Positions 33,850-47,215 of a stretch of 64,000 nucleotides of DNA are shown piece after piece. Position numbers and translations under genes: made by a program. How positions within the stretch are numbered: position 1 is the first letter of the stretch; each line of letters starts with the position of its first letter. The DNA is from Astropecten irregularis. Lineage: Eukaryota > Echinodermata > Asteroidea > Paxillosida > Astropectinidae. The DNA is taken from assembly GCA_963971285.1 (NCBI GenBank), contig OZ020256.1:7814501-7878500 (forward strand), in the 5' to 3' direction. The notes beneath the pieces are model-generated. The model worked only from the letters and a program-made list of their open reading frames with translations. It did not search any database and had not been told where the DNA came from.

Positions 33850-36800
33850 TTCTTTGCAGAATGCTAAAAAGCCAAACATCATACTTAGCAGAACTGTCAA
33901 GTTTGAACGGGTATTTGGAGAAGACTCTGAATGTCTATTAATCAATAGAGGAAGATAACCAGCATACAACTTTGATGATGTGATAAATGCCAGTCCTTTT
34001 CACCATGATGAATAAAGCGATGTAGCAATATTTACTATTCGTCATGGGAGACAATCTATGCATCATAGTGGATTCAAGATAGAATGAATCTCTCTTCTGA
34101 TTGAATACTGAATGCTGCATTAAACAATACAAATGAATCCCATTTATTCTTCCTCTGTGCCATGATAGATGGCTTTCCATTTTTAATATTTCGAAGAGGT
34201 ATATTTTGACGTCAATTTGTTGAAGCCTTGGCATAAAGCGAGCTAGAAAGTCAAGGTCCTGTGGTTGGAATTGGTTAAGTTGATTGAAAGTCAGTGGTCA
34301 GGGAATAATTTGGAGGGAGGTGAATTCACTCCATTAGTATTTACACTTCTAAGTCCACCCCTAAAGTCACTATCCGTTCTCAATGTTACTGATTGATAAT
34401 TAATAGGCGTCGTTATTTCTTTAACGATGTCTTTCTGCGTCAATTAATGACATTGAATGCTGAGCCGCAAATTATAATTTCCTATGTGAGAACAACTTGT
34501 CAAGCAACACCGTGCTATAAACAACATGTAATTAGTGTGCTACTGTGGCTATCTCCTTTTCTACATAACATCACTTCCGTCTTAATTTTTGTAAACAAAT
34601 TTTCCGAATCTCTACGTGTTTGAATTATCATTAATTTGATAATGTTATCTTCGTGTAATAACATGAGCTGCCATGTCCATGCATGATGTCCCCGTGTCTG
34701 AAATAACATTTAGCAATTTTGGTTCGTACATTATTTGTACATGATTATTAAAGGAAGGCATTTATCGCCTTTGAGCAAGCTGAGATGAGTATACATTATA
34801 ATTCCAGCTAGATGGCAACCCTGTAGCACTAACGTGTTACCAGATATCGCCTGCAAGTTTCTACCTATTTAAACTTGTGGATTTAAGTCTCGAAAGTGAC
34901 AAAGGAAATCAAATGTATTTAGCTGAGGAAAGTAATAATAGAAATTGGAAATGCGATGCGTCTCTGTAGTATGTATATGCTTGGATGTCTTTAGTAAATA
35001 AAGCGAGTAAATTGACACTCGTTGTGTGTGGGTGGGTGTGGTGGTTATTAAGGGTCACGGCATATCTGACACTTATATCAAATATTTCAACATTAATTTC
35101 AAAATTGACAAGTGCAAAGTAATTCCACATCTGTTTAATGCCCTGAGTAAAGTTGCAGTGGCCTGTATCAAAATCAATCATTCCAATATGAACCTTCCCG
35201 ATGTGACGCGCGGAATTGAGGTTGTCCAGCTAAGAAATGTATAAAAACACACAAGGCAATGAGACAGCATGATTGAAAGGCCCATAGGTATGATTGAAAG
35301 TAGGTGTCCGTGTAATTGGGATTGAGCGGAGATTGGCTGTGCATTCCGGGAAGAACCATTCAAGAGAGACAGTATAAATAGACGTAGCTGTCTCATCACT
35401 ACAGTGTGATTGCCTATAACCGCGTCTTCACCTCCATACCGTATACCATGCAATCCAATGTAAATTCGAAATACTTTGTTATTTATTAATAAATTTCAAC
35501 GTTAACATTCCTTTTCAATGTCAAAGATATCCTTTATATCCGGACTCTTATTTTAAAAAGGAGATAACTTCCAGGGGAAGAAAATAGCTATATAATATTA
35601 TTCATTTAATTTATCATTTGTATTAACAAATAATAAAACAGGTACTGCAGCTATAATGAAGCCATCACACATGACATGCAATATGCAAACCAACAACATC
35701 CTGTAATATGATGTCATCTCTTGCGAGACTTAGGGCTGCTTCTTGCGAAGTCGGGGTTTCAGTTGAGCCGAAGAAAGTAAGAAAGAGCCAATGAACAATG
35801 GAATCATTTCATTTATGTGACCACTCCGTGAATTTAATTCATCCTGCTGTAAACTCAGCAGTACGTCTTCTCTCTCTCCTGAACAATCTCCAACTAACTC
35901 TTAAATTAACATTTAATCTCCTTTTATCCACTTCTCTTATTATTATTCTTTTCTTCCACAAGTAAATATTATCCTTTAGAACAGGTGTAAACATGCCGGC
36001 GCTCACGCATGCCATCGTGGTCGCGCGCACAGTCACTTATTATATTATAATATATTACCGGTAAATAATACATGTATGTAATTACATCGTCTTAATTAAT
36101 ACATATCCCTACAACTTTCCCACATTTTGAACCTTATCTGCCCCTGAAGATAAAATGATTACATGTATTTACTTAAAATGAGAATTTCCAAATTATACAT
36201 TTCATTACAAACCAATCAAGACAAGCTTCTACCAAGGAGGACGTAAATTACGATCAATCGGGGCACAAAGTATGACAAGTTCACCTTTCAAATAAACATT
36301 TTTACAAACAACATTTTCTTGTGTCAGATTTCGATTTTTTTCATCATAATATTTTGTTAGATAGAGTTGCATCATCCTTTCAAAATGTGCTGACAATTTG
36401 AACTGACGAGAGTAGAATTGTTGCCCTTCGACCATATCTCCGCTTATGGAATTTGAGACTTCATTCTACAATGTTACTTTTTATATACTGTGTAATAACC
36501 TAATGTAGAATCACTGTGTAATCTAATACAATAATAGGGGAAGTATAGTGCTCTCACAAATTTATCACATCTTCTCACTTCTAAGCTCGAGGGTAACTTT
36601 TTGTTGGTCCAATCGTGTTTCAGGGAAAACACATCAACCTGTCTTCTTTCGTCAGACACGGGCCAATGCCTCTTGATTTCTCACTTTGAGAGTGCTTTTA
36701 CTTCATAAAACTCTGGAATCTAAACTATGACCATGTCTACGGGCTTCCTTCCGTGGGGATTACGGTACTGTGTCCCTGTCTATATAGTCTGCTTATCCCT

Positions 36801-37150
36801 CTCGGGTACCGTGGAGTGCTTGTTTGTTGAAAGAATACCGCATCCTTTCCTAATGTTGCATGTCTTCTTCAGTGTGTTTTACCAGAAAAATATACCATCA
36901 TACGACTGTTTGATGAGTCACTATTTATTGAACTTTGATACATAATAGTGATTTTACTCTTCACCGAATATTAACAGCATCAATCACCTGCTTCTGAATT
37001 CAATACATTCTGAAGTTATGATATCGGTAAGCATAGGCGAACTACATTGTTGGTCTATATGACAAAACTAAACCACTGACTTCATTTGACGACCTTTTCC
37101 AGGCCAAATCTTCGATTGGAAAATAATAATAGTGCGGTGTTTTATACGTC
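33850..37150. other. Intergenic, no gene recognised
   Basis: AT-rich, with no exon, RNA gene or element boundary that I can support. A palindromic AT run with TACCGGTA lies at about 36040-36064. Confidence 0.55.
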
Positions 37151-37156
37151 TTCAAA

Positions 37157-37528
37157 TGCGGGTACTATCATACTTTGGTTGTATACCGTCACAGAAATAT
37201 TCACAGATTTACGTATAACTTACAGGGTATGAAGACGGTGATGGTAGAAATATACCGTTAAGATTTGTCCGCCTGAAATGCTGTATTTATCAATGCAGAA
37301 AAGAGTAAAACCAGTGGCCAAAAAAACAAACAATTTTGTTCTTCAGAAAATCAGAAATCCCGTGAAATTATTTTTTAAAAACAGTGGGCGTTTTCACTGT
37401 TTTCTCAAAAAGTGGGCTCCGTATGGGACTGGAAATTTCACAGATGACTGTTACTGTATCTGTCTAGATATCTTTGCCCATGAATCTGTATTTCTTTGAC
37501 AAAAACCAAGGTATGAAATTACCTTTAA
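37157..37528. mobile_element. TTAA-flanked MITE, subfamily A
   Basis: The left end is GGGTACTATCATACTTTGG, and the right end is AAATTACCT followed by TTAA at 37525-37528. The interior matches the 5645-5994 copy, including TTACAGGGTATGAAGAC and GTGGGCTCCGTATGGGACTG. Confidence 0.65.
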
Positions 37529-37699
37529 ATTATGAGCCTGATTTATCACATGGAAAAACAAGCACAACAGCAATATAAGCATGGTTATACTTTAAAATGA
37601 TTAATTTGGCAGTCATAGCCATCACCTTTAGTTTGAAAACTAAAATAGGAAGGGGGAATCCAAGCAATTATTATTATAGTTTTAGTTTAATTATCATTA

Positions 37700-37990
37700 T
37701 CTTTCTAAAGCTACATTAGGGAGACACTTTTTACGGAAAAAATGTATGTTAAGGTGACAGACCACATTAGGGCGACAATTATTTGGTGTCGCCCTAATAT
37801 TTATCGAAAACTGAAAAGAATTTTGTAGCGGGAAACGTTTTTTTGGAATCCTCTTAGTATAAAACCTTTATCTAAAAAGTTTGGTTCAGCTAGGTTTTCT
37901 AAAATGGTAAAAAAAAACGGTTTATATTACTGCACAAATCTATGGGATTGTCGCCCAAACGTAGCATTTTCGGTAATTATTATTATTATT
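37700..37990. repeat. Repeat starting ATTAGGGAGACACTTTTTAC with an inner TTAGGGCGACA inverted pair
   Basis: The first 90 bp match 21434-21512. TTAGGGCGACA and TGTCGCCCTAA are inverted about 20 bp apart (37768-37802), and a third GATTGTCGCCC lies at 37945. It ends at an ATT microsatellite (37977-37993). Confidence 0.4.
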
Positions 37991-38023
37991 TTAGTCATTG
38001 AAAATGAGCTAAGAAAAATGTAT

Positions 38024-38113
38024 TGATCCCGCTCTAGTCAATTTGTCTTTGTTCACTTTTCAAATACTTAAAAATCCATCCAGTCAGTTTCCCTTGTATA
38101 ATTATTTCATCGT
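38024..38113 (+). mobile_element. tRNA-SINE body, head missing (first of tandem pair)
   Basis: It begins inside the head at GATCCCGCTCTAGTCAA and continues CTTTGTTCACTTTTCAAATA to CAGTCAGTTTCCCTTGTATA. It directly precedes a full head at 38114. Confidence 0.65.
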
Positions 38114-38231
38114 AGGGCTGGTATAGCTTAGACGGTACAGCGCCTGTACGGTATTCAGGAAGTCGCCGGTTCGAATCCCGCTCCAGGCAATTTTTCTTTG
38201 TTCATCTTTCAATGACTTGTAATTATTTCAC
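38114..38231 (+). mobile_element. tRNA-derived SINE (second of tandem pair)
   Basis: The head has an A-box-like TATAGCTTAGACGGTACAGC and a B box GGTTCGAATCC. The body is CAATTTTTCTTTGTTCATC and ends near CAATGACTTGTAATTATTTC. It is joined head-to-tail to the preceding copy with no spacer. Confidence 0.7.
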
Positions 38232-38616
38232 TATAATAAAAAGGCACAGAACATATAAATCAACCCCTAGTGTTGTTTATATTTCGTGGTGTTTTATTGG
38301 TTTTAAGTCGGGACAAGTATTATAGGCCTAATGTAGGCCTTAAAAGATTTACTTTAAGTCCAAACTATTGTGACTGAATATCGGAAAACAGTCGTCTATT
38401 AATTGCAAATTGAAATAAAAATTCAACTGCCCTATTTTTAGAGTTCTTTACATAACATTATTATCAATTGCGAACGTCTTGAAGTAAGTAACGGACATGG
38501 TCAACGGAAGTAAATATTGTGGAACCATCCCTAGTGCCGTGAGATAAGATATCCTCTTGAAGATTACACTAGTCGTCAGGTTGAGTGAAGTTTATTCTAA
38601 TCATCAAATAATATAA

Positions 38617-38730
38617 GGCTGGATATACACGTATATCTCACTTGGTAAAGCGCAGGTACGAAATTCTGTGGATCGCTGGTTCGAATCCCGCTCCAGATAA
38701 TTTTCCTTTGTTAACTTTTCAATGACTTGA
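38617..38730 (+). mobile_element. tRNA-derived SINE, diverged copy
   Basis: GGCTGGATATACACGTATAT, CTCACTTGGTAAAGCG (A box), GGTTCGAATCCCGCTCC (B box) and TTTGTTAACTTTTCAATGAC form the first-family head and body start. The reverse-strand open frame here is only a translation of the SINE. Confidence 0.7.
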
Positions 38731-39280
38731 AGATTATATTTTGTTTTCCGATACGTATTCTGGTCAGTATGGGGTTTCAAGGAAGAGCTATGGTTGCAGT
38801 TGAAGTAGGGACTCGAGAAAGCCACCTTAGTGGTCATCCGGTCATTGATTCTTGGTGGATGGGTATAATGTGTAATGCAATTTTCCCGGCCCTCTTTTAT
38901 CAATAATTAAAAAACATTTATATAATTGTTTCCCTGTTTGATTTGGCGTATTATCTACGAAACATAGTTACGTAGCGTTGAACAATAATGAATAACACTC
39001 TATTCAAAACCAAGAAATCATGACCGATGAGCAAGTTAGCACCATGAGAGATCGTAGGCACATGTAATAATCATTGCACTGATTGATGTATACACGTACT
39101 ACAATGTACGACGCAGATTGTCTGAGCCCGTATAATGTTTGTGCACAGGGTTCGTCCGTTAGTTTGACCATTGTAATGCATGTTATGCTACTGCATATGA
39201 ATTTACACAAGCTCATCTAATCAAGTCACAATTTGCTTTTCGGTACGACTGCATACTTTCTTGCCCGTATACCTAGTTAA

Positions 39281-39603
39281 AGGTATAAGTATCATACTTT
39301 GGTAGCATACCGAAACAGAAATCGTCACAGATTTACCTATAAAGATGCTAATCGTAGGAACATACTGTACAACCTATAATGCTGAATTTATCAAGAAAAG
39401 AATAAAACCAATGACCAAAATCATTGTTGATATTTTAAAGATCAAACATAAAAACAAATAGTGTGTACGTTTTTCATTGTTTTCTCAAAAGTGGGCACCG
39501 TATGAGACTGAACATTTCATAGATGACTGTTACTCTATCTTCCTTGATATTTTTGCCCGTGAATCTGTATCAGCAAAAACTAGTATTAAGTATGATATAA
39601 CTT
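39281..39603. mobile_element. TTAA-flanked MITE, subfamily A
   Basis: TTAA lies at 39277-39280 and 39604-39607. The left end is AGGTATAAGTATCATACTTT and the right end is TTAAGTATGATATAACTT. The interior is shared with the other A copies and is shorter by small deletions (323 bp). Confidence 0.7.
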
Positions 39604-39609
39604 TTAACA

Positions 39610-42600
39610 CGTCTGTGGAATATAAGATCAAATTTAATTTTACTAGCGGTTGTGTGTTTTTAATACAAAGGATTACAGCGCTGAAGATAAAATCTATTTA
39701 TTTAATTTAGCATAATTATTCTCAGATTTGGACTCTTAAAAATGTGTTCGTTTGTGATTTGAATAAGAGATCCCATTCTCTCCTGTTCACGATATGTGCA
39801 TACTAATATTCGCCGATGGAGCTTTTTGACGTAGGCCTATATATTGACACAATCATGATATTTAATTTATGTACGCTATCCATGCATCCATTATTTAGGA
39901 CTCTGAACCGTATAATCGGGATTGCGTATAGCAATTAGATTCGTTAAAGTTTAATTTTGGTTTAGTCCGGAGAATCCAGTACATTTCCTTTCTGGTTAAA
40001 TATTCACGACTTGCTCTTCAAAACACTTTTAAATGCTTTCAGAACACCCATAATTAGGTGTGTGTCCATATGGCTCAAGCAGGATCACCCAAAGTGACAA
40101 AAATGCAAGACATTTGCAATCAAACTAAATATATTCAATAGATGTCTATATTTTGATCAACATATTTTTCGCCGAGGAATTAAACATTAAACAAATATAA
40201 ATACTTATTTTATTGAGATCATAAATGTACGCAACCCATCCATATAAACATCACTATTACCATGCAATGAATATATATACTTACAATTCCACATTTTCAT
40301 ACGCGTGCTACAGAAATGACAATTTTACTGAAAGCCATATGATGAAATTTCAATCAAGAGAAAACAATTTCCTTTTCTCATATCAAAGAAAGAAACGGAG
40401 CTTGCAGAAGAAAACACAACTAAGATATAAACTTACACCCGAGTAGACATAGCCGCAAACCCGATGCAGCATAATAAGACATTAACATTTTACTCTTGGG
40501 GCACAGAGCCGTAACTGATTAACCCAGAAAACGTGCGCAGAGCGTTTCTTTCAGTATTAAGACTGAGGGCAAGTATAGTCAATCATGATGTACGTTTCTT
40601 CTATTGTAAGACAGCAACAATAGAAACAAAAACACCTACAAGCAACAGAGACAAAAAAGCATCACCATTGATAAAGGAAAAACTATGAATAAATAAATAG
40701 AAATCGAGTATAGTAAAACACGGCGGGAATCTCGTTTTGTGCAATGCTGTTTTGATTTAGACCAAGTTTAGATGTGTAGTGGTTGATGGCTTTCCGTAAC
40801 CATACTAGCATGTTCCCTAGGAATAACTTCACCAAGAGTAAGATGCAACTGGATTAAAATTGATCTCCAATTAGTTCTTCATTTTCCTGGCCACAAAGTA
40901 GCAGTTACGGACGGACTGATTCATTCCAGTTATGTATAAGCCAGTCAAGTCACGCATTGAATACTGCAATTTGTTTAATATGGAAACAGGCTATTACGAT
41001 TGTCGCATTACATCAAAGGAGACAGTTGGAGAGGCTTAACCACATCCATAAACTGGGTAATAGAAGACAGGAATGATGGCCATCATGGGGACGCTGGAAC
41101 TGCTTGACTCATCTATTTACATGTACATTCAATGCATTATATCAGTTTCATCAGAATTGTGTTCAAGTTTCGCTAGAGATATCTCATGTATAGACTAAAG
41201 TAGATCATTCGATCACATTTCACATCATTTCAATAAAGCATGAATCTAAACTTTCATTCATGCTTTGTTATGCGAGAAATTGCAGCGATAATGTCATTAT
41301 TTATTTGCGTATGTTCATGTTCACAGGTTTCTAAGAGTTAATAATTATACTCGATTGGTATTTATATGGACTCAATGTCCATATAACACGTCACGTCATA
41401 GTTACAGGAATCAAAAGGTCAAGGCGCATCTTATGAAGATGACACAAAACAAAGTACGATGTGGATATTTTCAAGATCCAGTTCACCCTACCGACGCATA
41501 AAGGCAAGCTGTATAGCGCATCTACAAGGTTGGATATTGTCAATCCTTTAAGCAAGACGGTGTTGACCCCTCAATTTACGGCGGGATAATCGGGTAATTG
41601 GCTGCAGAGACGCTTGGCTGCAAACAACCTGCAATTAGAATGATTTGTTTCAGGCCAATCTTCCAGTTGCTGACGTAGGAGGAATGATAAACAGCTAAAC
41701 ATTAACCTACTGACCTATTTAAGGATGTTTTAAGCTGTTTCGTTTGTAAAATATCTCCCTTCTTCTCTCTGTTTCTATAAATTATATAAAAACAAGATAA
41801 ATTATGCTGTAAGAGACAAGATCATTTATAAATATAGGCTAATTATATATTAATCTGAATTAATTCTGATTAATCAGTTGAATCAGTAAGTCGACGTTAG
41901 TCGATACAAATAGTCTTTCATCTCAAAACATTAATGTATGGAGAAATGTATTGGGTTTTGCATTGTGCAAATTGTTGCATGTTGAGCATATAATTTATAA
42001 AGTCACGGTGATTCCAGACTAATGTGTCTCCATGAAAGAATTTGTCCAAAACACTTGCAAGTTTGTTCATGTGATATCCACAAGTACCAAATCAACACAT
42101 CAACACTTAATCATTTGAATAATGATATGTTCAACAAAGGTTCATATTCCTTCCTACATTTGAAAAATAAACATCGCCTCTCACTCGAGAAACTGGATTT
42201 ATTCCCGACCTTGGGCCGTGAAATAGGCTAGGCATACAAAACTATACCTGCACGTTCACGATCATACTTCAGTCGATTTTATTTAAGGTCCAATCATTGA
42301 AAAATAAATGTATTTCACATCACGATATTCCAAGGTGGTGTATAAAACGTGGTGCATATTGGAGGGGGGTGGGATGATATATTGAGGGAGAGGATTAGCC
42401 GAGGAAAGACACACAGAGCCGGAAGATACTGATCCAATTAATGTACAAATCAAATCATCAGGTTAATGTGGCGTTTGAGTTCAAAGACTGCGGTACATCT
42501 TCTGCTTTCTTTTAGGCCTGTGGATTTCTAATTCAGATTGAATTGGAAATGAATACTGCCAGTGCCTGTCTTCACCAGTATCTGTGTACTTGCCAGTCAT

Positions 42601-43390
42601 ATATACAAGTATCATGGAATACAGCTGCCATCATGCCATGCACGACTCCTTTTACCTACCTCCCTATCATGTCTATCTTTGATATAATTCTTCAACGTGT
42701 TGTAAAATTGGTTGGTGACAATATCCCAGGAACCTTTCATCTCACCATCGTGTGTCCCCCCCCCCCCCTCCCATCGGTATTCTAACAGAATGATACTGTA
42801 ATATAACTCAAGTATATATTCAGATTCTGAAATGAACTATACACGTTCCTTTTTTTATAACCTGATTAATTGATTTAGTGGCTATTTTCCGGCGTAATTG
42901 TAATCCAAATAGTCCAATGTATTTTGGAGGTATGTGAATGGAAGTGTGGTTTTCTCGATAATGACAACATTTCTATAGAAGATTGGATTTAAACATTATT
43001 AGTTTTTACAAATAATTTGAGCAATTAGCAGTTTGTAGCATTTTTTTTTTAGATGGGCGGATTTTTAATTTGCGAAGGTAAATGGCTTATTGGCAATAGT
43101 TTTATTTTTGAGAAAATTGTCATTATCTCAGTTCATACAACGTCTCATGATCGTGTATGTTCCTCAAAGTCAGCTTGCCTGTGAACGTGACATTAAGCTC
43201 TTAACAATCTATTTGATTAAACAACACAATTATTCTGTTTAGTTGTTTGAATAAAATTATAACAGTTATAAAAGAAACACAAACTGGTTTTGCATGCATC
43301 CATTGGTAATGGGTATTGGGTAATTGTCAGCGGGTTTAAACCTCTTTAACTACCAAAAATGAAGTAGGGTGAAAATGATGCGAGCACCTT
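39610..43390. other. Intergenic, no gene recognised
   Basis: Single-copy-looking AT-rich DNA with no recognisable exon or repeat. A C-run lies at 42758-42768. The less AT-rich stretch 41,480-41,720 could be a regulatory element, but nothing in it can be named. Confidence 0.55.
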
Positions 43391-43394
43391 TTAA

Positions 43395-43645
43395 AGGTAT
43401 AATACATTATTGGTAATTGCCACAAAACAGCATCTGCGAAAATTTGAGCTCAATCGGACATGAGATAACAGCGAAAATCTGACTTGATTTTTCTTATAAA
43501 ACATAAAGAATGGTTTTGATCTTACCCCGAGATCCAAACTGTTTTCGGTTTCTGGATAAATACTTCTTTTCAGGCGGAAATATTTTAACGATGTTTGTTT
43601 CTACCAGTTATACGTAAATATGTGAACATTTCTGTGTGGGTATGT
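43395..43645. mobile_element. TTAA-flanked MITE, subfamily B
   Basis: TTAA at 43391-43394 is followed by AGGTATAATACATTATTGGT. The right end is near GTGTGGGTATGTTACTC. The interior AGCTCAATCGGACATGAGAT is shared with the 13555 and 49590 copies. Confidence 0.6.
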
Positions 43646-43649
43646 TACT

Positions 43650-45415
43650 CTATGTCAGTTTTACTCTATTCCTTGTGTATGATAATGCGCATCTTTATTT
43701 TAGTAAATCTCTGGGGGAAATAAGTAAAATTGGTAGATTATCTAGGACAATATTTTTGGAAGGATTATGTGGCATAATAAATGAACTCTTCAAGGTTGCA
43801 TAGCGGTATTTGTTTTGGAAGTGCTGAATGATGACATGCATGTCCACGTTACTTATGCTGCTGATATTGAAAGCAGTCTTTAATATTGCATGCTTTGTAG
43901 TGAATCTGATTGAGTCACAATGTCAGAAGGTAAACTATCTCCCCTGTGATATTTACCTTCACTACGGTCTTGATCAGAGGAAGTCCTTGTGAAGGACATC
44001 ATTCCTGATGAAATAAGGCATTTGTGATGGATTATATGCTGTCATATTAGCTTTGGACGAACATGCTATAGCTTGTGTAGGAAAAGGGTAGGAAAACCAA
44101 TTACAATATAAGAATACATTATTGATTTGCGAGAAACCCGTTTTGTTTAACATTTGATATTCTTTGACTACATTCATATAACAGCTATGAAACAGCTATT
44201 GTTGCATGGATCATAATTCTACAGCACGAATGAATTCATAATATTGTTGTGATTGTTGTGATTTGAATATTTATTGGTGTTCTTGGCAACATTTACCCTG
44301 GTTTTTTTTCCTAATATTCCAAACATACCAACCAACTTCCATTGGCCATTTGATTTAAATGCAGCGTAATTTGTCTGAGTTGAGGGTATTGATTTTAAAG
44401 GATGCCCATAATGGCAAGGATTTCTGCCTCTCTCACTGTCCTTTCTCTCTTCATATTCAATAGTACATGAGTCTGCTATAGTAGCCCGAGGTATGGTATA
44501 GCATAGACCGCTTGGTCCTAAATACGCATCTTATTACATTTGCTTCTTCCTATGGTTTCATATCTTATGGTGGCAGTGATTTATGTTCAATCTGCCCCAG
44601 GCATTTTACCCTTTTGATATGCAAAACAAGCCCTGCTTTAATACACCCGTGGACGATCAGGAAAATCCAAGGATTGAGAAAATCTCATCACCTCCTCCCA
44701 TGTTCCCTCAGACCGTGGTGGCGTAAAAACCCGTTGCTCAGTATTGTGTGGTTCGTATTGTTCATGTTTGTTGCTCTTGTGTTTTTGTGGTCTGCATGTC
44801 TGTACGTGTTACCATGTGTTTATCAAGTGCTTCATCATATCTAAAATTGAAATTTCAATTTTCAAAAAAAGTGTGTCACATTTCGAGGTTTTTTTTCTCA
44901 TGATATTTTAGGATGTCAAACACCATGACAATTTATCATAGAGACTGGAATTTTCCCTGCATATTGAGTAAACAACATGGATGTAATTTGGCCAGTAGAT
45001 TCTAATTAAATACGGTTTACTCTCCCGCCTTGTTGATGTACTTGCATACTCAATACGATCCCCGAGTGCCCGACGTGAGGAAAAAAGCAGCTATTGAGTG
45101 GGTATATACTGAGTGTACCGTGCTCCAAGATGTGTAAAACTTATTTAATTATAATCTACCAGTATTTGATAGGCTGTTATACCTTCCTGCTGATATGTCC
45201 ACTAGATGAACCAGCTAGCTCGGTGTTCAAGCTGGTGTATGTATAATTATAAGAACCGTACATTATAAAACTAGGTCGAAGTGAGTTTGTTGTTGTTGAT
45301 GCTGTAGTATGGGAGTAATATAAAATTTGAAGGCGTCATGATCTACCTCTTCCATATCGGCGATGGTTTTTCGTACAACACACATGGAATGGCTCAGCTT
45401 ATATCGCGTGTTGTA
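43650..45415. other. Intergenic, no gene recognised
   Basis: Nothing beyond AT-rich sequence is supported. Confidence 0.55.
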
Positions 45416-45420
45416 ATTAA

Positions 45421-45745
45421 AGATAATACCATACTTTGATTTTATCAAAGAAATACAAATTCATGGGCAAAAATAAGTAAAAGTAATTCTGTGAAAATTT
45501 CAGTCCTATACGGTGCCCACTTTTTGCGAAAACAGTGAAAAATAGCCACAGTATTTCATAAGTCTTTTCTCTTTTATTGTGGATCTTTTAAACGATTAAA
45601 AAGATTTTCGGTATTGGTATTACTAATTTAGATAAATTCACCATTTCAGGTGGAAAAAAAATAACGGTATGTTCTACCACCACCATCTTCATACCCTGTA
45701 AGTTATTTGTAAGTTCAATTTATCATGGCATTTCTATACCGGAAG
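45421..45745. mobile_element. TTAA-flanked MITE, subfamily A, reverse orientation
   Basis: TTAA lies at 45417-45420 and 45746-45749. It begins AGATAATACCATACTTTGAT. The interior is the reverse of the 5645 copy: TTTCAGTCCTATACGGTGCC and CCACCATCTTCATACCCTGT. Confidence 0.65.
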
Positions 45746-46398
45746 TTAAAGGTGACAAGTGCAATTACAATACGAGTGTAACGAAGGTATCGTGCTGGCA
45801 AACAATCATGCTTATTAACATCTTAAAGAAAACGGACTATCTGTCCAGACACTAGAAGTATCTGAACTTGAAATATGTGGAATATCACTATAGCCTCCTG
45901 TATGATATTCGATCTTTGTATATCACCTAAGCACCATTCACGCATATTGCCACCCGAAGAAACAGGTCGATCTATTAGTTAATGGATCTAGCAAGTACCT
46001 GCTGCATCTTTACCATACACCCGTTTAATACTGACGCACAAAGCTCACTATAGACTGTGAGCTACCGTGTGAGCTACAGTATACAGTGAAATGCATAAAC
46101 GAAATACGAAATACATAAACAAACAAACAAACAAACAACCAAACAACACTGACAAGACTCCCCCTTGTTAGAGAAAAAAATATCCTCACTCAAATCCGAG
46201 CACAATGAGACGATGAAACATTGCGAAGTGAATACAAAATAATTATGTGTATTTCAACCAAAAAAAAGAGGTGAAATAAATCATATATTGGTTGCAAATA
46301 AATTCGAAATACACGAAAAAGCAAACTTTGCAGGGTCATTGAAGTAATCGTACAAAATGCTATGAAAAATTTATAATTTGTTAATGATTTTGTACTTA

Positions 46399-46884
46399 GG
46401 GGCTGTCCATAAAGTACGTACGCACGAAATGCCGACTTTTTTGACCCCCCCCCCCCCTGTACGCATTGGTCCCCCCCCCCCCTGTACGCATACGCATTCC
46501 ACATTAGGCTTTTCACTTCTCGTGGTCCCTTCCTTTAGCATCATTAAAATGACACAGTTAATCCGGGCCAGTACCGTTATTGGGACGTCACTTTCAAATT
46601 CTGACATGAATGACTAAAGTTTAACAGGTTTTTATACATTTACAGATGGATTTTACTATTTTTTATCATGTTGAATAAGAAAAAAAAGGAAAAATCAAAA
46701 CAATCCCGGTGCTTTTTTCACGTTTTTTACCTCTCTTTTCGCGAGATAATGCTATGCAAATTTTTCGTTTGCGTACGGTACGCATTGGCCTGAACCCCCT
46801 CCCCCCCCTGTACGCATGGCGTACGCATCGGTAACAACCCCCCCCCCCCCCCCCTTCGTGCGTACGTACTTTATGGACGGCCCC
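46399..46884. mobile_element. PIF/Harbinger-type MITE, 486 bp, with C-runs
   Basis: The 3-bp duplication TTA lies at 46396-46398 and 46885-46887. The ends are GGGGCTGTCCATAAAGTACG and its inverse CGTACTTTATGGACGGCCCC, with CGTACGCACGAA just inside. Four C-runs of 9 or more, each next to GTACGCAT words, form symmetric sub-terminal repeats. No transposase. Confidence 0.8.
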
Positions 46885-46887
46885 TTA

Positions 46888-47215
46888 TGTGGATCGGTTT
46901 GCGGAAACACCATGTAGTAATCATTCGGACTTTCGCACTTCTATATCGTTCGCACTTCTATATCGTTCGCACTTCTATATCGTTCGCACTTCTATATCGT
47001 TCGCACTTCTATATCGTTCGCACTTCTATATCGTTCGCACTTCTATATCGTTCGCACTTCTATATCGTTCGCACTTCTATATCGTTCGCACCTCTATATC
47101 GTTCATACTTCGATATCGTTCGCAGTCTCGCAATTAGGTCTCTTGCGAGAAGTGCGAACGATATAGAAGTGCAAAAGTACGAACGATTATTACATGGTGT
47201 TTCCGCAAACGGATT
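46888..47215. mobile_element. Mariner-like MITE with TA target, copy 2, abutting the Harbinger MITE
   Basis: The left end TGTGGATCGGTTTGCGGAAA follows the TA inside the right TTA of the previous element. The right end CCGCAAACGGAT is eroded. It has the same family ends as 16028-16380. It contains the 17-bp tandem array at 46932-47118. Confidence 0.75.
46932..47118 (+). repeat. 17-bp tandem array TTCGCACTTCTATATCG x11
   Basis: Eleven head-to-tail units, nine perfect and the last two variant (one C, then three changes). In copy 1 of this MITE the equivalent region has no such run, so the array expanded within this copy. The inverse of the unit is present once on the other arm near 47154-47172. 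Long reading frames across it encode only the repeat. Confidence 0.9.

Noticed and set aside
36229-36435. 68-residue minus-strand open frame (MVEGQQFYSRQFKLSAHFER...)
   Set aside because: Composition is protein-like, but there is no recognised family, no flanking exon and AT-rich codons. Chance is the simpler reading.
46932-47118. Possible CRISPR-like array
   Set aside because: Units are 17 bp, directly adjacent with no spacers, and lie in a MITE of an animal genome. It is a plain tandem repeat.
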